Below, piece after piece: positions 7,674 to 16,966 of a stretch of DNA of 64,000 bases. The notes beneath the pieces were generated by a model that saw only the letters and a list, made by a program, of their open reading frames with translations, ran no database searches and was not told the origin of the DNA. This DNA is from Burkholderiales bacterium 70-64 (GTDB lineage Bacteria; Pseudomonadota; Gammaproteobacteria; Burkholderiales; Burkholderiaceae_E). Position 1 is the first letter of the stretch. Every line of letters begins with the position of its first letter. The translations under genes were made by a program, and so were the position numbers. The DNA lies in contig MKUQ01000039.1 of assembly GCA_001898645.1 (NCBI GenBank), positions 19,566 to 83,565 of the forward strand, written 5' to 3'.

Positions 7674-8843
7674 ATGCAACTGTTCAAGAGCGCTCGCGCG
7701 GCACTGTATGCCGCCGGCACCGTCTTCGCCGGCGCCCTGGTCGCCGCGGCCCCTGCGCAAGCGCAAGAGCCTATCAGAATCGGCGCCTTCCTAGCAGTCA
7801 CCGGGCCGGCCGCCTTCCTCGGCGATCCGGAGCAGAAGACCCTCGAGATGTACATCGAGCGCCTCAACGCCGCGGGCGGCGTCATCGGGCGCAAGTTGCA
7901 ACTGGTCTCCTACGACAGCGGCGGCGACGCCGAGAAGGCGCGCACCTTCACCAAGCGGCTCATCGAGCAGGACAAGGTCGATCTCATCATCGGCGGCACC
8001 AGCACCGGCGAGACCATGGCCGCGGTGCCGCTGGTCGAGCAGGCACAGATCCCGTTCATCTCGCTGGCGGGCGCGGTGGTCATCGTCGAGCCGGTGAAGA
8101 AGTGGGTGTTCAAGACGCCGCACACCGACCGCATGGCCTGCGAGAAGATCTTCACCGATCTGAACCATCGCAAGCTCAACAAGCTCGCGCTGATCTCCGG
8201 CGCCGGCGGCTTCGACCGCTCGATGCGCGCCGAGTGCCTGAAGGTGGCGCCCAAGTACGGCATCGAGATCGTCGCCGACGAGAGCTACGGCGCAGCCGAC
8301 ACCGACATGACCGCGCAGCTCACCAAGATCAAGGGCACGGCAGGCGTGCAGGCGGTGCTCAACTGCGGCTTCGGCCAGGGCCCGGCGATCGTCACCAAGA
8401 ACTACCGCCAGCTCGGCATCACCCAGCCGCTGTACCAGTCGCACGGCGTGGCCTCCAAGGAGTTCATCAAGCTCGCCGGCGGAGCCGCGGAAGGCGTGCG
8501 TCTGCCCGCCGCCGCGCTGCTGGTGGCCGACATCCTGCCCGCCAACGATCCGCAGAAGCCTGTCGTGACGGCCTACAGCCACGACTACACGGCGCGCTAC
8601 AAGTCCGACGTGTCGACCTTCGGCGGCCACGCCTACGACGCGCTCATGATCGCGACCGAGGCGATCAAGCGCGCCGGCAGCACCGACAAGGCGAAGGTGC
8701 GCGACGAGATCGAGAAGACCAAGGGCTTCATGGGCACCGGCGGAGCGTTCAACATGTCGCCCACCGAGCACATGGGCCTGGATCTCACCGCGTTCCGCAT
8801 GCTCGAGGTGCGCAACGGCAACTGGACGCTGGTCAAGGACTGA
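7674..8843 (+). CDS. Branched-chain amino acid/aromatic-type ABC transporter, periplasmic binding protein
   Basis: Periplasmic ligand-binding component (389 residues) of a Liv-family importer. A signal peptide is clear at residues 1-31 (basic MQLFKSAR, hydrophobic core, APAQAQ cleavage region), followed by IRIGAFLAVTGPAAFLGDPE, the standard start of the type I periplasmic-binding fold. The ATG at 7674 was chosen because AGGAGAAG lies 6-13 nt upstream; an upstream in-frame ATG at 7644 would bury the signal peptide. It opens a rightward operon of permeases, ATPases, thioesterase, Mo-enzyme and arylacetate-CoA ligase, so an aromatic acid is the likely ligand (inference). Confidence 0.9.
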   Translation: MQLFKSARAALYAAGTVFAGALVAAAPAQAQEPIRIGAFLAVTGPAAFLGDPEQKTLEMYIERLNAAGGVIGRKLQLVSYDSGGDAEKARTFTKRLIEQDKVDLIIGGTSTGETMAAVPLVEQAQIPFISLAGAVVIVEPVKKWVFKTPHTDRMACEKIFTDLNHRKLNKLALISGAGGFDRSMRAECLKVAPKYGIEIVADESYGAADTDMTAQLTKIKGTAGVQAVLNCGFGQGPAIVTKNYRQLGITQPLYQSHGVASKEFIKLAGGAAEGVRLPAAALLVADILPANDPQKPVVTAYSHDYTARYKSDVSTFGGHAYDALMIATEAIKRAGSTDKAKVRDEIEKTKGFMGTGGAFNMSPTEHMGLDLTAFRMLEVRNGNWTLVKD

Positions 8844-8880
8844 GGGCAGCGCCGAACGGCCGCCCGGCGAGGCACGACGA

Positions 8881-9756
8881 ATGAGCGGAGAGTGGCTGCA
8901 GTTCCTCGCCGGCGGCCTGACCATCGGCGCGATCTACGCGCTGGTGGCCCTGGGCTTCTCGATCATCTACAACGCCAGCCACGTCATCAACTTCGCCCAG
9001 GGCGAGTTCGTGATGATCGGCGGCATGAGCGCGGTCTCGTTCATCGGCACGGGGTTGCCGATGCCGCTAGCCATCGTCGGCGCGGTGGTGGCCGCCGGCG
9101 CCGTCGGCCTGCTGCTCGAGTGGCTGGCGGTCGGGCGCGCCCGCAAGGCCGACGTGGTGACGCTGATCATCATCACCATCGGCGCCTCGATCTTCCTGCG
9201 CGGCCTGGCGCAGCTCATCTGGGACAAGAGCATCCACGCGCTGCCGGCGCTGTCGGGCGATCATCCCATCGCGCTGTTCGGCGCCACCGTCCTGCCGCAG
9301 AGCCTGTGGGTGCTCGGCGTCACGGTGGTGGTGGTGATCATCCTGTCCTGGTTCTTCAACCGGACCCTGCTCGGCAAGGCGATGCTCGCCACCTCGTACA
9401 ACCGTCTCGCCGCCCAGCTGGTGGGCATCGAGGTGCGGCAGGTGCTGCTGGCCAGCTTCGGCCTGGCCGCGGCGCTCGGCGCCATCGCCGGCGTGCTGAT
9501 CGCGCCGATCACCTTCACCTCGTACGACATCGGCATCATGCTCGGGCTCAAGGGCTTCGCCGCGGCGATCCTCGGCGGCCTGGGCAGCTTCCCGGGCGCG
9601 ATCCTCGGCGGCCTGCTGCTGGGCCTGCTCGAGAACCTCGGCGCCGGCTACGTCTCGTCCGCCTACAAGGACGTCATCGCCTTTGCCCTCATCCTCGCCG
9701 TTCTCTTCATCCGACCCGATGGAATCCTTGGCGCAAGAAAGAGCGACCGTGTCTGA
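8881..9756 (+). CDS. livH: ABC transporter permease, LivH family
   Basis: Inner-membrane permease subunit (291 residues) with about eight hydrophobic helices. It begins LAGGLTIGAIYALVALGFSIIYNASHVINFAQGEFVMIGG, the diagnostic LivH N-terminus, and has the late loop GLKGFAAAILGGLGSFPGAILGG that contacts the ATPases. It pairs with the overlapping LivM gene. Symbol reflects family, not proven leucine transport; the adjoining catabolic genes argue for an aromatic carboxylate. Confidence 0.93.
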   Translation: MSGEWLQFLAGGLTIGAIYALVALGFSIIYNASHVINFAQGEFVMIGGMSAVSFIGTGLPMPLAIVGAVVAAGAVGLLLEWLAVGRARKADVVTLIIITIGASIFLRGLAQLIWDKSIHALPALSGDHPIALFGATVLPQSLWVLGVTVVVVIILSWFFNRTLLGKAMLATSYNRLAAQLVGIEVRQVLLASFGLAAALGAIAGVLIAPITFTSYDIGIMLGLKGFAAAILGGLGSFPGAILGGLLLGLLENLGAGYVSSAYKDVIAFALILAVLFIRPDGILGARKSDRV

Positions 9757-10717
9757 GCGCGTCGCACCGCAGTCCCGCTGGTGGGCGGCGCCGCGCACCG
9801 GCGGCCTGGCAGTGCTCGTGCTGGTGGTGGCGCTCACGCCGGCCGTGCTGGCCAACGACTACTTCTACGACGTGGCGATCCTGGTCGGGCTGAACGCGAT
9901 CGTGTGCGTCGGCCTGAACCTGCTCATCGGCTACGCCGGCCAGATCAGCCTCGGCCATGCCGGCTTCTTCGGCCTGGGCGCCTACGGCTCGGCGCTGCTG
10001 GCGTCGCGCTACGGCGTGCCGCCGTTCGCCGCCCTGGTGGCCTCCACCGCCGCCGTGGCCCTGCTCGCCTTCGTCGTGGGGCGCCCCATCCTCAGGCTCA
10101 AGGGCCACTACCTGGCCATGGCCACGCTCGGGCTGGGCATCATCATCTCGATCGTGATCGCCAACGAAGACCGGCTCACCGGCGGCCCCGACGGCATGTC
10201 GGTGCCGCCGTTCACCGTGTTCGGGCTGCCCGTGCAGGGCGAGCAGACCTGGTACTGGGTGGTCGGCGCCTGTCTCGTCATCACCGTCTGGCTGGCCCTG
10301 AACCTGATCGAATCACCGCGCGGGCGCGCCCTGCGCGCGCTGCACACCTCCGAGGTCGCCGCCGAGGTGGTGGGCATCGACAGCGCCCGCCAGAAGGTCA
10401 TGGTGTTCGTCGTGTCGGCGGTGTTCGCCGCGTTCGCCGGCGGGCTGACCGCCTTCTATTCCGGCTTCATCACGCCGGGCAAGGCGTCGTTCATGCATTC
10501 GGTCGAGCTGGTCACCATGGTGGTGTTCGGCGGCATGGCCTCGACCTTCGGCGCGCTGGTGGGCGCGGCCGTGCTCACCGTGCTGCCGCAGGCGCTCACG
10601 GTGGTCAAGGAATACGAGATGGTGGTGCTCGGCGCGGTGATGATGGTCACCATGATCTTCTTCCCGCGCGGCACGGTGCCCACCATCGGCGACTGGCTGC
10701 GCCGGAGGCCGCGATGA
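9719..10717 (+). CDS. livM: ABC transporter permease, LivM family
   Basis: Second permease subunit (332 residues from ATG 9719). Several transmembrane helices, the LivM signature LNLLIGYAGQISLGHAGFFGLGAYG and the cytoplasmic coupling loop with RGRALRALHTSEVAAEVVGID are visible. The ATG lies inside the end of livH (38-nt overlap); a GTG at 9749, overlapping the livH stop by 8 nt, is an equally possible start. The stop overlaps the next ATPase gene as ATGA, indicating coupled translation. Confidence 0.9.
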   Translation: MESLAQERATVSERVAPQSRWWAAPRTGGLAVLVLVVALTPAVLANDYFYDVAILVGLNAIVCVGLNLLIGYAGQISLGHAGFFGLGAYGSALLASRYGVPPFAALVASTAAVALLAFVVGRPILRLKGHYLAMATLGLGIIISIVIANEDRLTGGPDGMSVPPFTVFGLPVQGEQTWYWVVGACLVITVWLALNLIESPRGRALRALHTSEVAAEVVGIDSARQKVMVFVVSAVFAAFAGGLTAFYSGFITPGKASFMHSVELVTMVVFGGMASTFGALVGAAVLTVLPQALTVVKEYEMVVLGAVMMVTMIFFPRGTVPTIGDWLRRRPR

Positions 10718-11496
10718 GCACCCTGCGCGTCGAGGGGCTGTCCAAGGAATTCGGCGGCGTGCATGCCGTGCAGGATCTCTCCTTCGAGATCCGCGAAGGC
10801 ATGGTGCACTCGATCATCGGACCCAACGGCGCCGGCAAGACCACCCTGCTCAATCTGCTCACCGGGGTCTACGTGCCGAGCACCGGCACCATCTCCCTGG
10901 ACGGCCGCGACCTCACCGGCGCGCCCGCGCATCGCTTCGCGGCCGCGGGCATCGGGCGCACGTTCCAGAACCTGCAGATCTTCTTCAACATGAGCGCGCT
11001 CGAGAACGTGATGACCGGGCGCCACCTGCGCGAGCACTGCGGCCTCCTCTCGGCGCTGCTGCGCACCCCGCAGCTGGTGCGCGCCGAGCACGACTGCCGC
11101 GAGCACGCCCACCGCCTGCTCGGTTTCGTGGGGCTGGGCGACTACGCCGACGCGAGCGCCGATTCCATGCCCTACGGCGCGCTCAAGCGGCTCGAGATCG
11201 CGCGCGCCCTGGCGGGCGATCCCAGGCTGCTGCTGCTCGACGAGCCCGCCGCAGGGCTCAACCCCACGGAATCGATGGAGATCGGCGAGCTGATCCGCAA
11301 GCTTTCGCAGGACGGCACCACGGTGGTCCTGGTCGAGCACAACATGCGCCTGGTCATGGGCGTGTCCGATCACATCCTGGTGCTCGACTACGGGCGCAAG
11401 CTCACCGAGGGCAGCGCCGAGCACGTGCGCAACGACCCGCGCGTGATCGAGGCCTACCTCGGCGCGGCCAACACGGCAGAGGGCGCGCATGCTTGA
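10714..11496 (+). CDS. livG: ABC transporter ATP-binding protein, LivG family
   Basis: ATPase subunit (260 residues). Walker A GPNGAGKTT at residues about 32-40, Q-loop FQNLQIF, a degenerate signature motif YGALKRLEIARAL, Walker B LLLLDEPAAGLNP and the H-loop LVEHNM are all present; the Tyr-Gly form of the signature is normal in LivG. Start overlaps the livM stop (ATGA). The C-terminus overlaps livF by 8 nt. Confidence 0.94.
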   Translation: MSTLRVEGLSKEFGGVHAVQDLSFEIREGMVHSIIGPNGAGKTTLLNLLTGVYVPSTGTISLDGRDLTGAPAHRFAAAGIGRTFQNLQIFFNMSALENVMTGRHLREHCGLLSALLRTPQLVRAEHDCREHAHRLLGFVGLGDYADASADSMPYGALKRLEIARALAGDPRLLLLDEPAAGLNPTESMEIGELIRKLSQDGTTVVLVEHNMRLVMGVSDHILVLDYGRKLTEGSAEHVRNDPRVIEAYLGAANTAEGAHA

Positions 11497-12190
11497 GGTC
11501 GAGGCGCTGTCGAGCCGCTACGGACGCATCACCGCGCTGAGCGAGGTCAGCCTGCGCGTCGGGCAGGGCGAGCTGATCGCGCTGGTCGGAGCCAACGGCG
11601 CGGGCAAGACCACCCTGCTGCGCGCGCTCTCGGGCGTGCAGCCCACCGCCGGCGGCCGCGTACGCTTCGAAGGCGCCGACGTCACCCGCAGCTCCCCGCG
11701 CCGGCGGGTGCGCATGGGCATCGTGCAGGTGCCCGAAGGACGCCAGGTGTTCGGCCCGCTGTCGGTGGAAGACAACCTGCGCCTGGGCGCCTTCGTGCGG
11801 CCGGCCGCCGAGGTCGCCGCGGGCCTGCAGCGCATCTACGAGCTGTTCCCCATCCTCGCCAGGAAGCGCCACGAGGCCGCCGGCACGCTCTCGGGCGGCC
11901 AGCAGCAGATGCTCGCCATGGGCCGCGCCATGATGACCCGCCCCAAGCTGCTGCTGCTCGACGAGCCGAGCATGGGCCTGGCCCCGCGCCTGGTGGCCGA
12001 GATCTTCGCCACCATCCGTGCGCTCAAGGAAGCCGCCACCACCATCCTGCTGGTCGACCAGAACGCGCGTGCCGCGCTGGCGGTCGCCGACCGCGCCTAC
12101 GTGCTCGAGGTCGGCCGCATCGCGCTCTCGGGCCGCGGCAGCGAGCTGCTCGACAACCCGGCCGTCCAGCAGGCCTACCTCGGTCTCTAG
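11489..12190 (+). CDS. livF: ABC transporter ATP-binding protein, LivF family
   Basis: Second ATPase subunit (233 residues, usual LivF length). Walker A GANGAGKTT, the LivF-typical VPEGRQVFGPLSVEDNL, signature LSGGQQQMLAMGRAMM, Walker B LLLLDEPSMGLAP and the C-terminal AYLGL are seen. In the H-loop the usual His is replaced: LLVDQNARAAL, a common LivF variant. This completes the transporter set, and only 61 nt separate it from the thioesterase gene. Confidence 0.94.
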   Translation: MLEVEALSSRYGRITALSEVSLRVGQGELIALVGANGAGKTTLLRALSGVQPTAGGRVRFEGADVTRSSPRRRVRMGIVQVPEGRQVFGPLSVEDNLRLGAFVRPAAEVAAGLQRIYELFPILARKRHEAAGTLSGGQQQMLAMGRAMMTRPKLLLLDEPSMGLAPRLVAEIFATIRALKEAATTILLVDQNARAALAVADRAYVLEVGRIALSGRGSELLDNPAVQQAYLGL

Positions 12191-12201
12191 TCCAGGACTA
12201 G
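12187..12201. promoter_or_regulatory. Perfect 15-bp palindrome at the end of livF
   Basis: CTAGTCCAGGACTAG is a perfect inverted repeat (7-bp arms, one central base) straddling the livF stop codon, 51 bp before the thioesterase gene. It has no following T-run, so it is a weak terminator candidate at best; an operator for the downstream catabolic genes is an alternative. CTAG is rare in such GC-rich genomes, which makes the site stand out. Confidence 0.35.
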
Positions 12202-12251
12202 CGTCGGGGCCGCCGAAAGCCAGACCATCCCCACTCTATGCGGAGTATCCG

Positions 12252-12656
12252 ATGAAGGTTTCCCTCGCCCCCGGCGCCACCCGCACCGCCCGCATCACCG
12301 TCGATCGCGGCCGCACCATCGATTTCATGGGCGAGAACGCCCGCGTCTACGCCACGCCCATGCTGGTGCTCGACATCGAGGTCGCCTGCCGCGATCTGCT
12401 GCTCGAGCACCTCGACCCCGGTGAAGACTCGGTCGGCACGCGCATCGAGCTCGATCACATGGCCGCCACGCTGCTGGGCATGCCGGTCGAGCTCAAGGTC
12501 ACCATCGCCGAGGTCAAGGGCCGCGCGATCACGCTCGACATCGAGGGCCACGACGGCGTCGACGCCATCTGCCGCGGCCGCCACCACCGCTTCGTGGTCG
12601 ACGTGGCGCAGACCGCGGCGCGCCTGGCCGCCAAAGCGAAGAAGGCAGGCCTGTAA
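12252..12656 (+). CDS. Hotdog-fold acyl-CoA thioesterase, fluoroacetyl-CoA thioesterase (FlK)-like
   Basis: A 134-residue single hotdog domain. It follows the FlK family pattern: GENARVYATPMLVLDIEVAC and VGTRIELDHMAATLLG, giving Thr35, Glu43 and His69 at the positions of the catalytic Thr/Glu/His triad. Such enzymes hydrolyse small or stalled acyl-CoAs. Between the transporter and the phenylacetyl-CoA oxidoreductase-like genes it probably releases CoA trapped in dead-end aryl-CoA thioesters (inference). Its TAA overlaps the next ATG (TAATG), so the two are translationally coupled. Confidence 0.8.
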   Translation: MKVSLAPGATRTARITVDRGRTIDFMGENARVYATPMLVLDIEVACRDLLLEHLDPGEDSVGTRIELDHMAATLLGMPVELKVTIAEVKGRAITLDIEGHDGVDAICRGRHHRFVVDVAQTAARLAAKAKKAGL

Positions 12657-15421
12657 TGGGCGCGGCGGCAGCCCTCCCCGGCGGCTCGGCCGGCGCCGGC
12701 GCGGCTGCGCCGCAGTCCCGCCGGGTGCCCACCTACTGCTACCAGTGCGTGGCCGGGCCCGACCTGCTCACCGTCAAGGTGGTCGACGGCGTGGCCACCG
12801 AGGTCGAGCCCAATTTCTGCGCCGAGAAGATCCACCCGGGCGGCGGCAAGGTCTGCGTGAAGGCCTACGGCCTGGTGCAGAAGACCTACAACCCGAACCG
12901 GGTGCTCACGCCGATGAAGCGCACCAACCCGAGGAAGGGGCGCGACGAGGATCCCGGCTTCGTGCCGATCTCCTGGGAGGAGGCGTTCGACACCATCGCA
13001 CAGCGCCTGAACCGCATCCGCGAGCAGGGCCTCACCGACGAATCGGGCTACCCGCGGCTGGCCGCGAGCTTCGGCGGCGGCGGCACGCCGCAGTTCTACA
13101 TGGGCACCTTCCCGGCCTTCCTGGCCGCCTGGGGCCCGGTCGACATGGGCTTCGGCTCCGGCCAGGGGGTCAAGTGCGACCACTCCGAGCACCTGTACGG
13201 AGAGTTCTGGCACCGCGCGTTCATCGTGGCCGCCGATACGCCGAACTGCAACTACCTGATCTCCTGCGGCTCGAACATCGAGGCCTCGGGCGGCGTGGTC
13301 GGGGTATGGCGCCACTCCAACGCGCGCGTGCGCGGCATGAAGCGCGTGCAGGTCGAGCCGCATCTGTCGGTCACCGGCGCGTGCTCGGCGCAGTGGGTGC
13401 CGATCAAGCCCAAGACCGACGCGGCCTTCCTCTACGCGCTCATCCACGTGCTGCTGCACGAGGCCGCGCTCGAGCGCCTCGACCTGCCGTTCCTCACCAA
13501 GCGCACTGCCTCGGCCTACCTGGTCGGACCGCACGGCTATTACCTGCGTGACCGCGCCACGCGCAAGCCGCTGGTGTGGGACGCATCGCTGCGCGCCGCG
13601 CGCCCGCACGACAGCGCCGACCTCGACGAAGCGCTGCACGCGCAGGTCGAGGTCGAGGCCATCGAGATCGGCCCCGACGGCGACGTGCTCGCCGAGGGCC
13701 TGCTCGCCGGCGAGACCGCCTTCGACAAGCTGGTCGCGCACATGAAGCCGTACTCGCCGGAATGGGCCGCGGGCGTGTGCGACGTTCCGGCCGCGACCAT
13801 GCGCAAGGTCGCGCTCGAGTACCTCGAGCATGCCTGCGTCGGCCAGACCATCGAGATCGAGGGCAGGGAGCTGCCCTACCGCCCGGTGGCCGTCACGCTG
13901 GGCAAGACCATCAACAACGGCTGGGGCGGCTACGAGTGCTGCTGGGCGCGCACCATGCTGGCCTCGCTGGTGGGTGCGCTCGAGGTGCCGGGCGGCACCA
14001 TCGGCACCACGGTGCGCCTGGTGCGCCCGATGTCCGAGCGGCTGGAGAGCGCCAAGCCGGGTCCGGACGGCTTCATGGCCTATCCGCTGAACCCGACCGA
14101 CCGCGAGCACTGGTCGCCGCGTCCGAACATCCGCAACGCCTATCGCACCATGGTGCCGCTGGTCGGCAACGGCGCCTGGAGCCAGGCCCTCGGGCCGACC
14201 CACTTCTCGTGGATGTTCCTCGACGAGACGCCCAAGGGCCTGCCCAAGGTCACCTACCCCGACGTGTGGTTCGTCTACCGGACCAACCCCGCGATCTCGT
14301 TCTGGGACACGCTCGCGTTGGGCGAGAAGATCGCGCGCTTCCCGTTCGTGGTCGCGCTCACCTACACGCGCGACGAGACCAACCACTTCGCCGACATCCT
14401 GCTGCCCGACGCCACCGACCTCGAGGGCCTGCAGCTCATCCGCATCGGCGCCACCAAGTACGTCGAGCAGTTCTGGGACCACGAAGGCTACGCGCTGCGC
14501 CAGCCCGCAGTGCCGATGCGCGGCGAGGCGCGCGACTTCACCGACATCGCCACCGAGCTGGCGCGCCGCAGCGGCATCCTCGACAAGTACAACGCGGCCA
14601 TCAACAGGGGCGCCTGCGGCATGCCGCTGAAGAGCGAGCACGGCGACTTCTCCCTCTCGCCCGAGCGCGCCTACACCCGCGAGGAGATCTGGGACGCGGC
14701 CTGCCGCGCCGCCAGCGCCGAGCTCACCGACGGCGCGCAGGCCGAAGGCCTCGAGTGGTGGAAGGAGCACGGCCTGGCCACCCGGCCGTTCCCTCGCCTC
14801 GCCTGGTACCTCTACCCGACCATGGTCGAGCGCGGCCTGCGCTTCGAGCTGCCCTACCAGGAGCGGCTGATGCGCGTGGGCGTCGAGCTCGGGCGCCGCC
14901 TGCACGAGCACGACATGCACTGGTGGGACAAGCAGATGGGCGAATACCAGGCGCTGCCGGCGTGGAAAGACTTCCCCGGGCTGTGGGAGGGCATCGTCAC
15001 GGCCGACGGCGCGCGCGCCGAAGACTACCCGTTCTGGCTGATCACCTCGCGCAGCATGCAGTACGCCTGGGGCGGCAACGTCGGGGTGCAGATGATCCGC
15101 GAGGTGGCCGAGAACGTCGCCGGGCACCGCGGCGTCATCATCAACCCGCAGGCCGCGGCCAGGCTGGGCATCGAAGACGGCGACACGATCGAGATCGCCA
15201 CGCCGAAGCGCAGCGTGCGCGGGCGCGCGGTGCTGCGCCAGGGCATCCGGCCCGACACCCTGCTGCTGATCGGCCAGTTCGACCACTGGGCCACCCCCTT
15301 CGCAAAGGATTTCGGCGTGCCCAGCCTGAACAAGCTCGCCTCGATGTCGATGGACCTCACCGACGCCACCGGCTCGAGCGCCGACATCGTGCGCGTGCGC
15401 ATCGAGAGGGCCGCATCATGA
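12656..15421 (+). CDS. padB: Molybdopterin oxidoreductase catalytic subunit, phenylacetyl-CoA:acceptor oxidoreductase (PadB)-like
   Basis: Large catalytic subunit (921 residues) of a DMSO-reductase-family enzyme. Near the N-terminus Cys28, Cys31, Cys55 and Cys67 (CYQC ... FCAEK ... VCVKAYG) are ligands for a [4Fe-4S] cluster; the molybdopterin-binding body follows, with the C-terminal domain containing DGDTIEIATPKRSVRGRAVLR. No Tat signal is seen, so the enzyme should face the cytoplasm, as expected for a CoA-thioester substrate. Known PadB of Thauera/Aromatoleum oxidises phenylacetyl-CoA to phenylglyoxylate. The assignment rests on the adjacent Fe-S and NrfD-like subunits and the arylacetate-CoA ligase; another aryl-CoA substrate is possible. 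Confidence 0.72.
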   Translation: MGAAAALPGGSAGAGAAAPQSRRVPTYCYQCVAGPDLLTVKVVDGVATEVEPNFCAEKIHPGGGKVCVKAYGLVQKTYNPNRVLTPMKRTNPRKGRDEDPGFVPISWEEAFDTIAQRLNRIREQGLTDESGYPRLAASFGGGGTPQFYMGTFPAFLAAWGPVDMGFGSGQGVKCDHSEHLYGEFWHRAFIVAADTPNCNYLISCGSNIEASGGVVGVWRHSNARVRGMKRVQVEPHLSVTGACSAQWVPIKPKTDAAFLYALIHVLLHEAALERLDLPFLTKRTASAYLVGPHGYYLRDRATRKPLVWDASLRAARPHDSADLDEALHAQVEVEAIEIGPDGDVLAEGLLAGETAFDKLVAHMKPYSPEWAAGVCDVPAATMRKVALEYLEHACVGQTIEIEGRELPYRPVAVTLGKTINNGWGGYECCWARTMLASLVGALEVPGGTIGTTVRLVRPMSERLESAKPGPDGFMAYPLNPTDREHWSPRPNIRNAYRTMVPLVGNGAWSQALGPTHFSWMFLDETPKGLPKVTYPDVWFVYRTNPAISFWDTLALGEKIARFPFVVALTYTRDETNHFADILLPDATDLEGLQLIRIGATKYVEQFWDHEGYALRQPAVPMRGEARDFTDIATELARRSGILDKYNAAINRGACGMPLKSEHGDFSLSPERAYTREEIWDAACRAASAELTDGAQAEGLEWWKEHGLATRPFPRLAWYLYPTMVERGLRFELPYQERLMRVGVELGRRLHEHDMHWWDKQMGEYQALPAWKDFPGLWEGIVTADGARAEDYPFWLITSRSMQYAWGGNVGVQMIREVAENVAGHRGVIINPQAAARLGIEDGDTIEIATPKRSVRGRAVLRQGIRPDTLLLIGQFDHWATPFAKDFGVPSLNKLASMSMDLTDATGSSADIVRVRIERAAS

Positions 15422-16068
15422 CCCGCTGGGCAATGGTCGCCGACCTGCGGCGCTGCGTCGGCTGCCAGACCTGCACCGCCTCGTGCAAGCACGCCAACGC
15501 CACGCCGCCCGGCGTGCAGTGGCGCCGCGTGCTCGACATGGAGTTCGGCGAGTACCCCAACGTGCAGCGCGTCTTCGTGCCCACCGGCTGCCAGCACTGC
15601 GACGACCCGCCGTGCATGGAGGTGTGCCCGACCACGGCCACGAAGAAGCGCGCCGACGGCATCGTCACCATCGACTACGACCTGTGCATAGGCTGCGCCT
15701 ACTGCGCGGTCGCGTGCCCCTACCAGGCACGCTACAAGACCGAGCGCCCCACCTTCGCCTATGGCGAGCCGATCGCCAACGAGGAGGCACGCCGCGACGA
15801 CTCGCGCCTGGGCGTGGCCACCAAGTGCACGTTCTGCGTCGATCGCATCGACGCCGGCCTGGAGAAGGGCCTGACCCCCGGGGTCGACCCGGTGGCCACC
15901 CCGGCGTGCGTCAATGCGTGCATCGCGCAGGCGCTCTCCTTCGGCGACGTCGAGGACCCGCAGAGCAACGTCTCCCAGCTGCTGGCCGAGAACCAGTATT
16001 TCCGCATGCACGAGGAGCTGGGCACCGGTCCGGGCTTCTACTATCTCTGGGACAGGAAACCGGAATGA
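15418..16068 (+). CDS. padC: Four-cluster Fe-S electron-transfer subunit, PadC-like
   Basis: A 216-residue polyferredoxin of the DmsB/NrfC type that relays electrons from the Mo-enzyme to the membrane subunit. Four cysteine groups are visible: CVGCQTCTASCK, CQHCDDPPCMEVCP, CIGCAYCAVACP and CTFC...CVNAC, enough for four [4Fe-4S] clusters. Its ATG overlaps the stop of the catalytic gene (ATGA). No signal peptide, matching a cytoplasmic complex. Confidence 0.82.
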   Translation: MTRWAMVADLRRCVGCQTCTASCKHANATPPGVQWRRVLDMEFGEYPNVQRVFVPTGCQHCDDPPCMEVCPTTATKKRADGIVTIDYDLCIGCAYCAVACPYQARYKTERPTFAYGEPIANEEARRDDSRLGVATKCTFCVDRIDAGLEKGLTPGVDPVATPACVNACIAQALSFGDVEDPQSNVSQLLAENQYFRMHEELGTGPGFYYLWDRKPE

Positions 16069-16078
16069 GGGCAGTGCA

Positions 16079-16936
16079 ATGAGTTTCGGCCCGAAACCCT
16101 GGCAGCAGGCGCACTGGGACTGGCGCGCGGCCGGCAACTTCATGTGCGGCGGTGCCGGCGCCGGCCTGATCGTGTTCACGGCGCTGGCGCGCGCGGGTGC
16201 GCCGGCCGAAGCCCTGCTGCTGCTGGCCGGGCTCGCCCTGGTGGGCCTCGGCCTGCTGTGCGTATGGCTCGAGATCGGCCGCCCGATGCGCGCGCTGCAC
16301 GTGTTCTTCAATCCGCGCACCTCGTGGATGACGCGCGAGGGCTTCGTCGCCGTGCTGCTCTTCCCGGCCGGGCTGGCGGCAGCGGCCGGCGTGCCCGGCC
16401 TGGTCTGGGTCGCCGCGGCGCTGGCGCTGGTCTTCGTCTACTGCCAGGCGCGCATCCTGAAGGCCGCCCGCGGCATTCCCGCCTGGCGCGAGCCGCTCAT
16501 CGTGCCCCTCGTGATAGCCACCGGCCTGGCCGAGGGCGGCGGGCTGTTCCTGCTGTCGGCGCCGCTGCACCGCGCGGCCGGCCCATGGCTGGTGCTGCTG
16601 TTCGCCGTCCTGGTGCTGGCACGCTGGCTGGCGTGGAACGCCTATCGCCGGCGCCTTGCCGCCAGCGCCGTGGCCCGCGCGCTGGCCGCGCTCGATGCGG
16701 CGGCGCGCCCGATGCGCTGGGCCGGCACGCTGGCCGCGCTGGTGCTGGCCGCGCTCGCACTGGTGCTCGGGTTCGCCGCCGGCAGCGGCGGCGCGGCTGC
16801 CCTGATCGCCGCCGCGCTGGCGGGCGCCGGCGCAAGTCTCACCGGCGCGTGGCTGAAGTACACGCTGATCACGCGCGCTGCCTTCAACCAGGGTTTTGCG
16901 TTGTCGAAGCTGCCGGTACGCGGCGTGCGTCCGTAG
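16079..16936 (+). CDS. padD: NrfD/DmsC-like membrane anchor subunit, PadD-like
   Basis: A 285-residue polytopic membrane protein with about eight hydrophobic helices, starting WDWRAAGNFMCGGAGAGLIVF, a pattern of NrfD/PsrC-type quinone-reactive anchors. It follows the Fe-S subunit by 10 nt. In this family the anchor passes electrons to the quinone pool, so oxidation of the aryl-CoA would feed anaerobic respiration. The ATG at 16079 has GAGGGCAG upstream. The catalytic, Fe-S and membrane triplet has the same composition as PadBCD. Confidence 0.8.
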   Translation: MSFGPKPWQQAHWDWRAAGNFMCGGAGAGLIVFTALARAGAPAEALLLLAGLALVGLGLLCVWLEIGRPMRALHVFFNPRTSWMTREGFVAVLLFPAGLAAAAGVPGLVWVAAALALVFVYCQARILKAARGIPAWREPLIVPLVIATGLAEGGGLFLLSAPLHRAAGPWLVLLFAVLVLARWLAWNAYRRRLAASAVARALAALDAAARPMRWAGTLAALVLAALALVLGFAAGSGGAAALIAAALAGAGASLTGAWLKYTLITRAAFNQGFALSKLPVRGVRP

Positions 16937-16966
16937 CGGCTGCGGCAACGATTCGAGGAGATGACC

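Noticed and set aside
12455..15286. 943-codon open frame antisense to the Mo-enzyme gene
   Set aside because: Its translation is His/Arg/Ala/Gly-rich without any domain, while the opposite strand has a complete oxidoreductase. Long antisense frames are common at this GC content.
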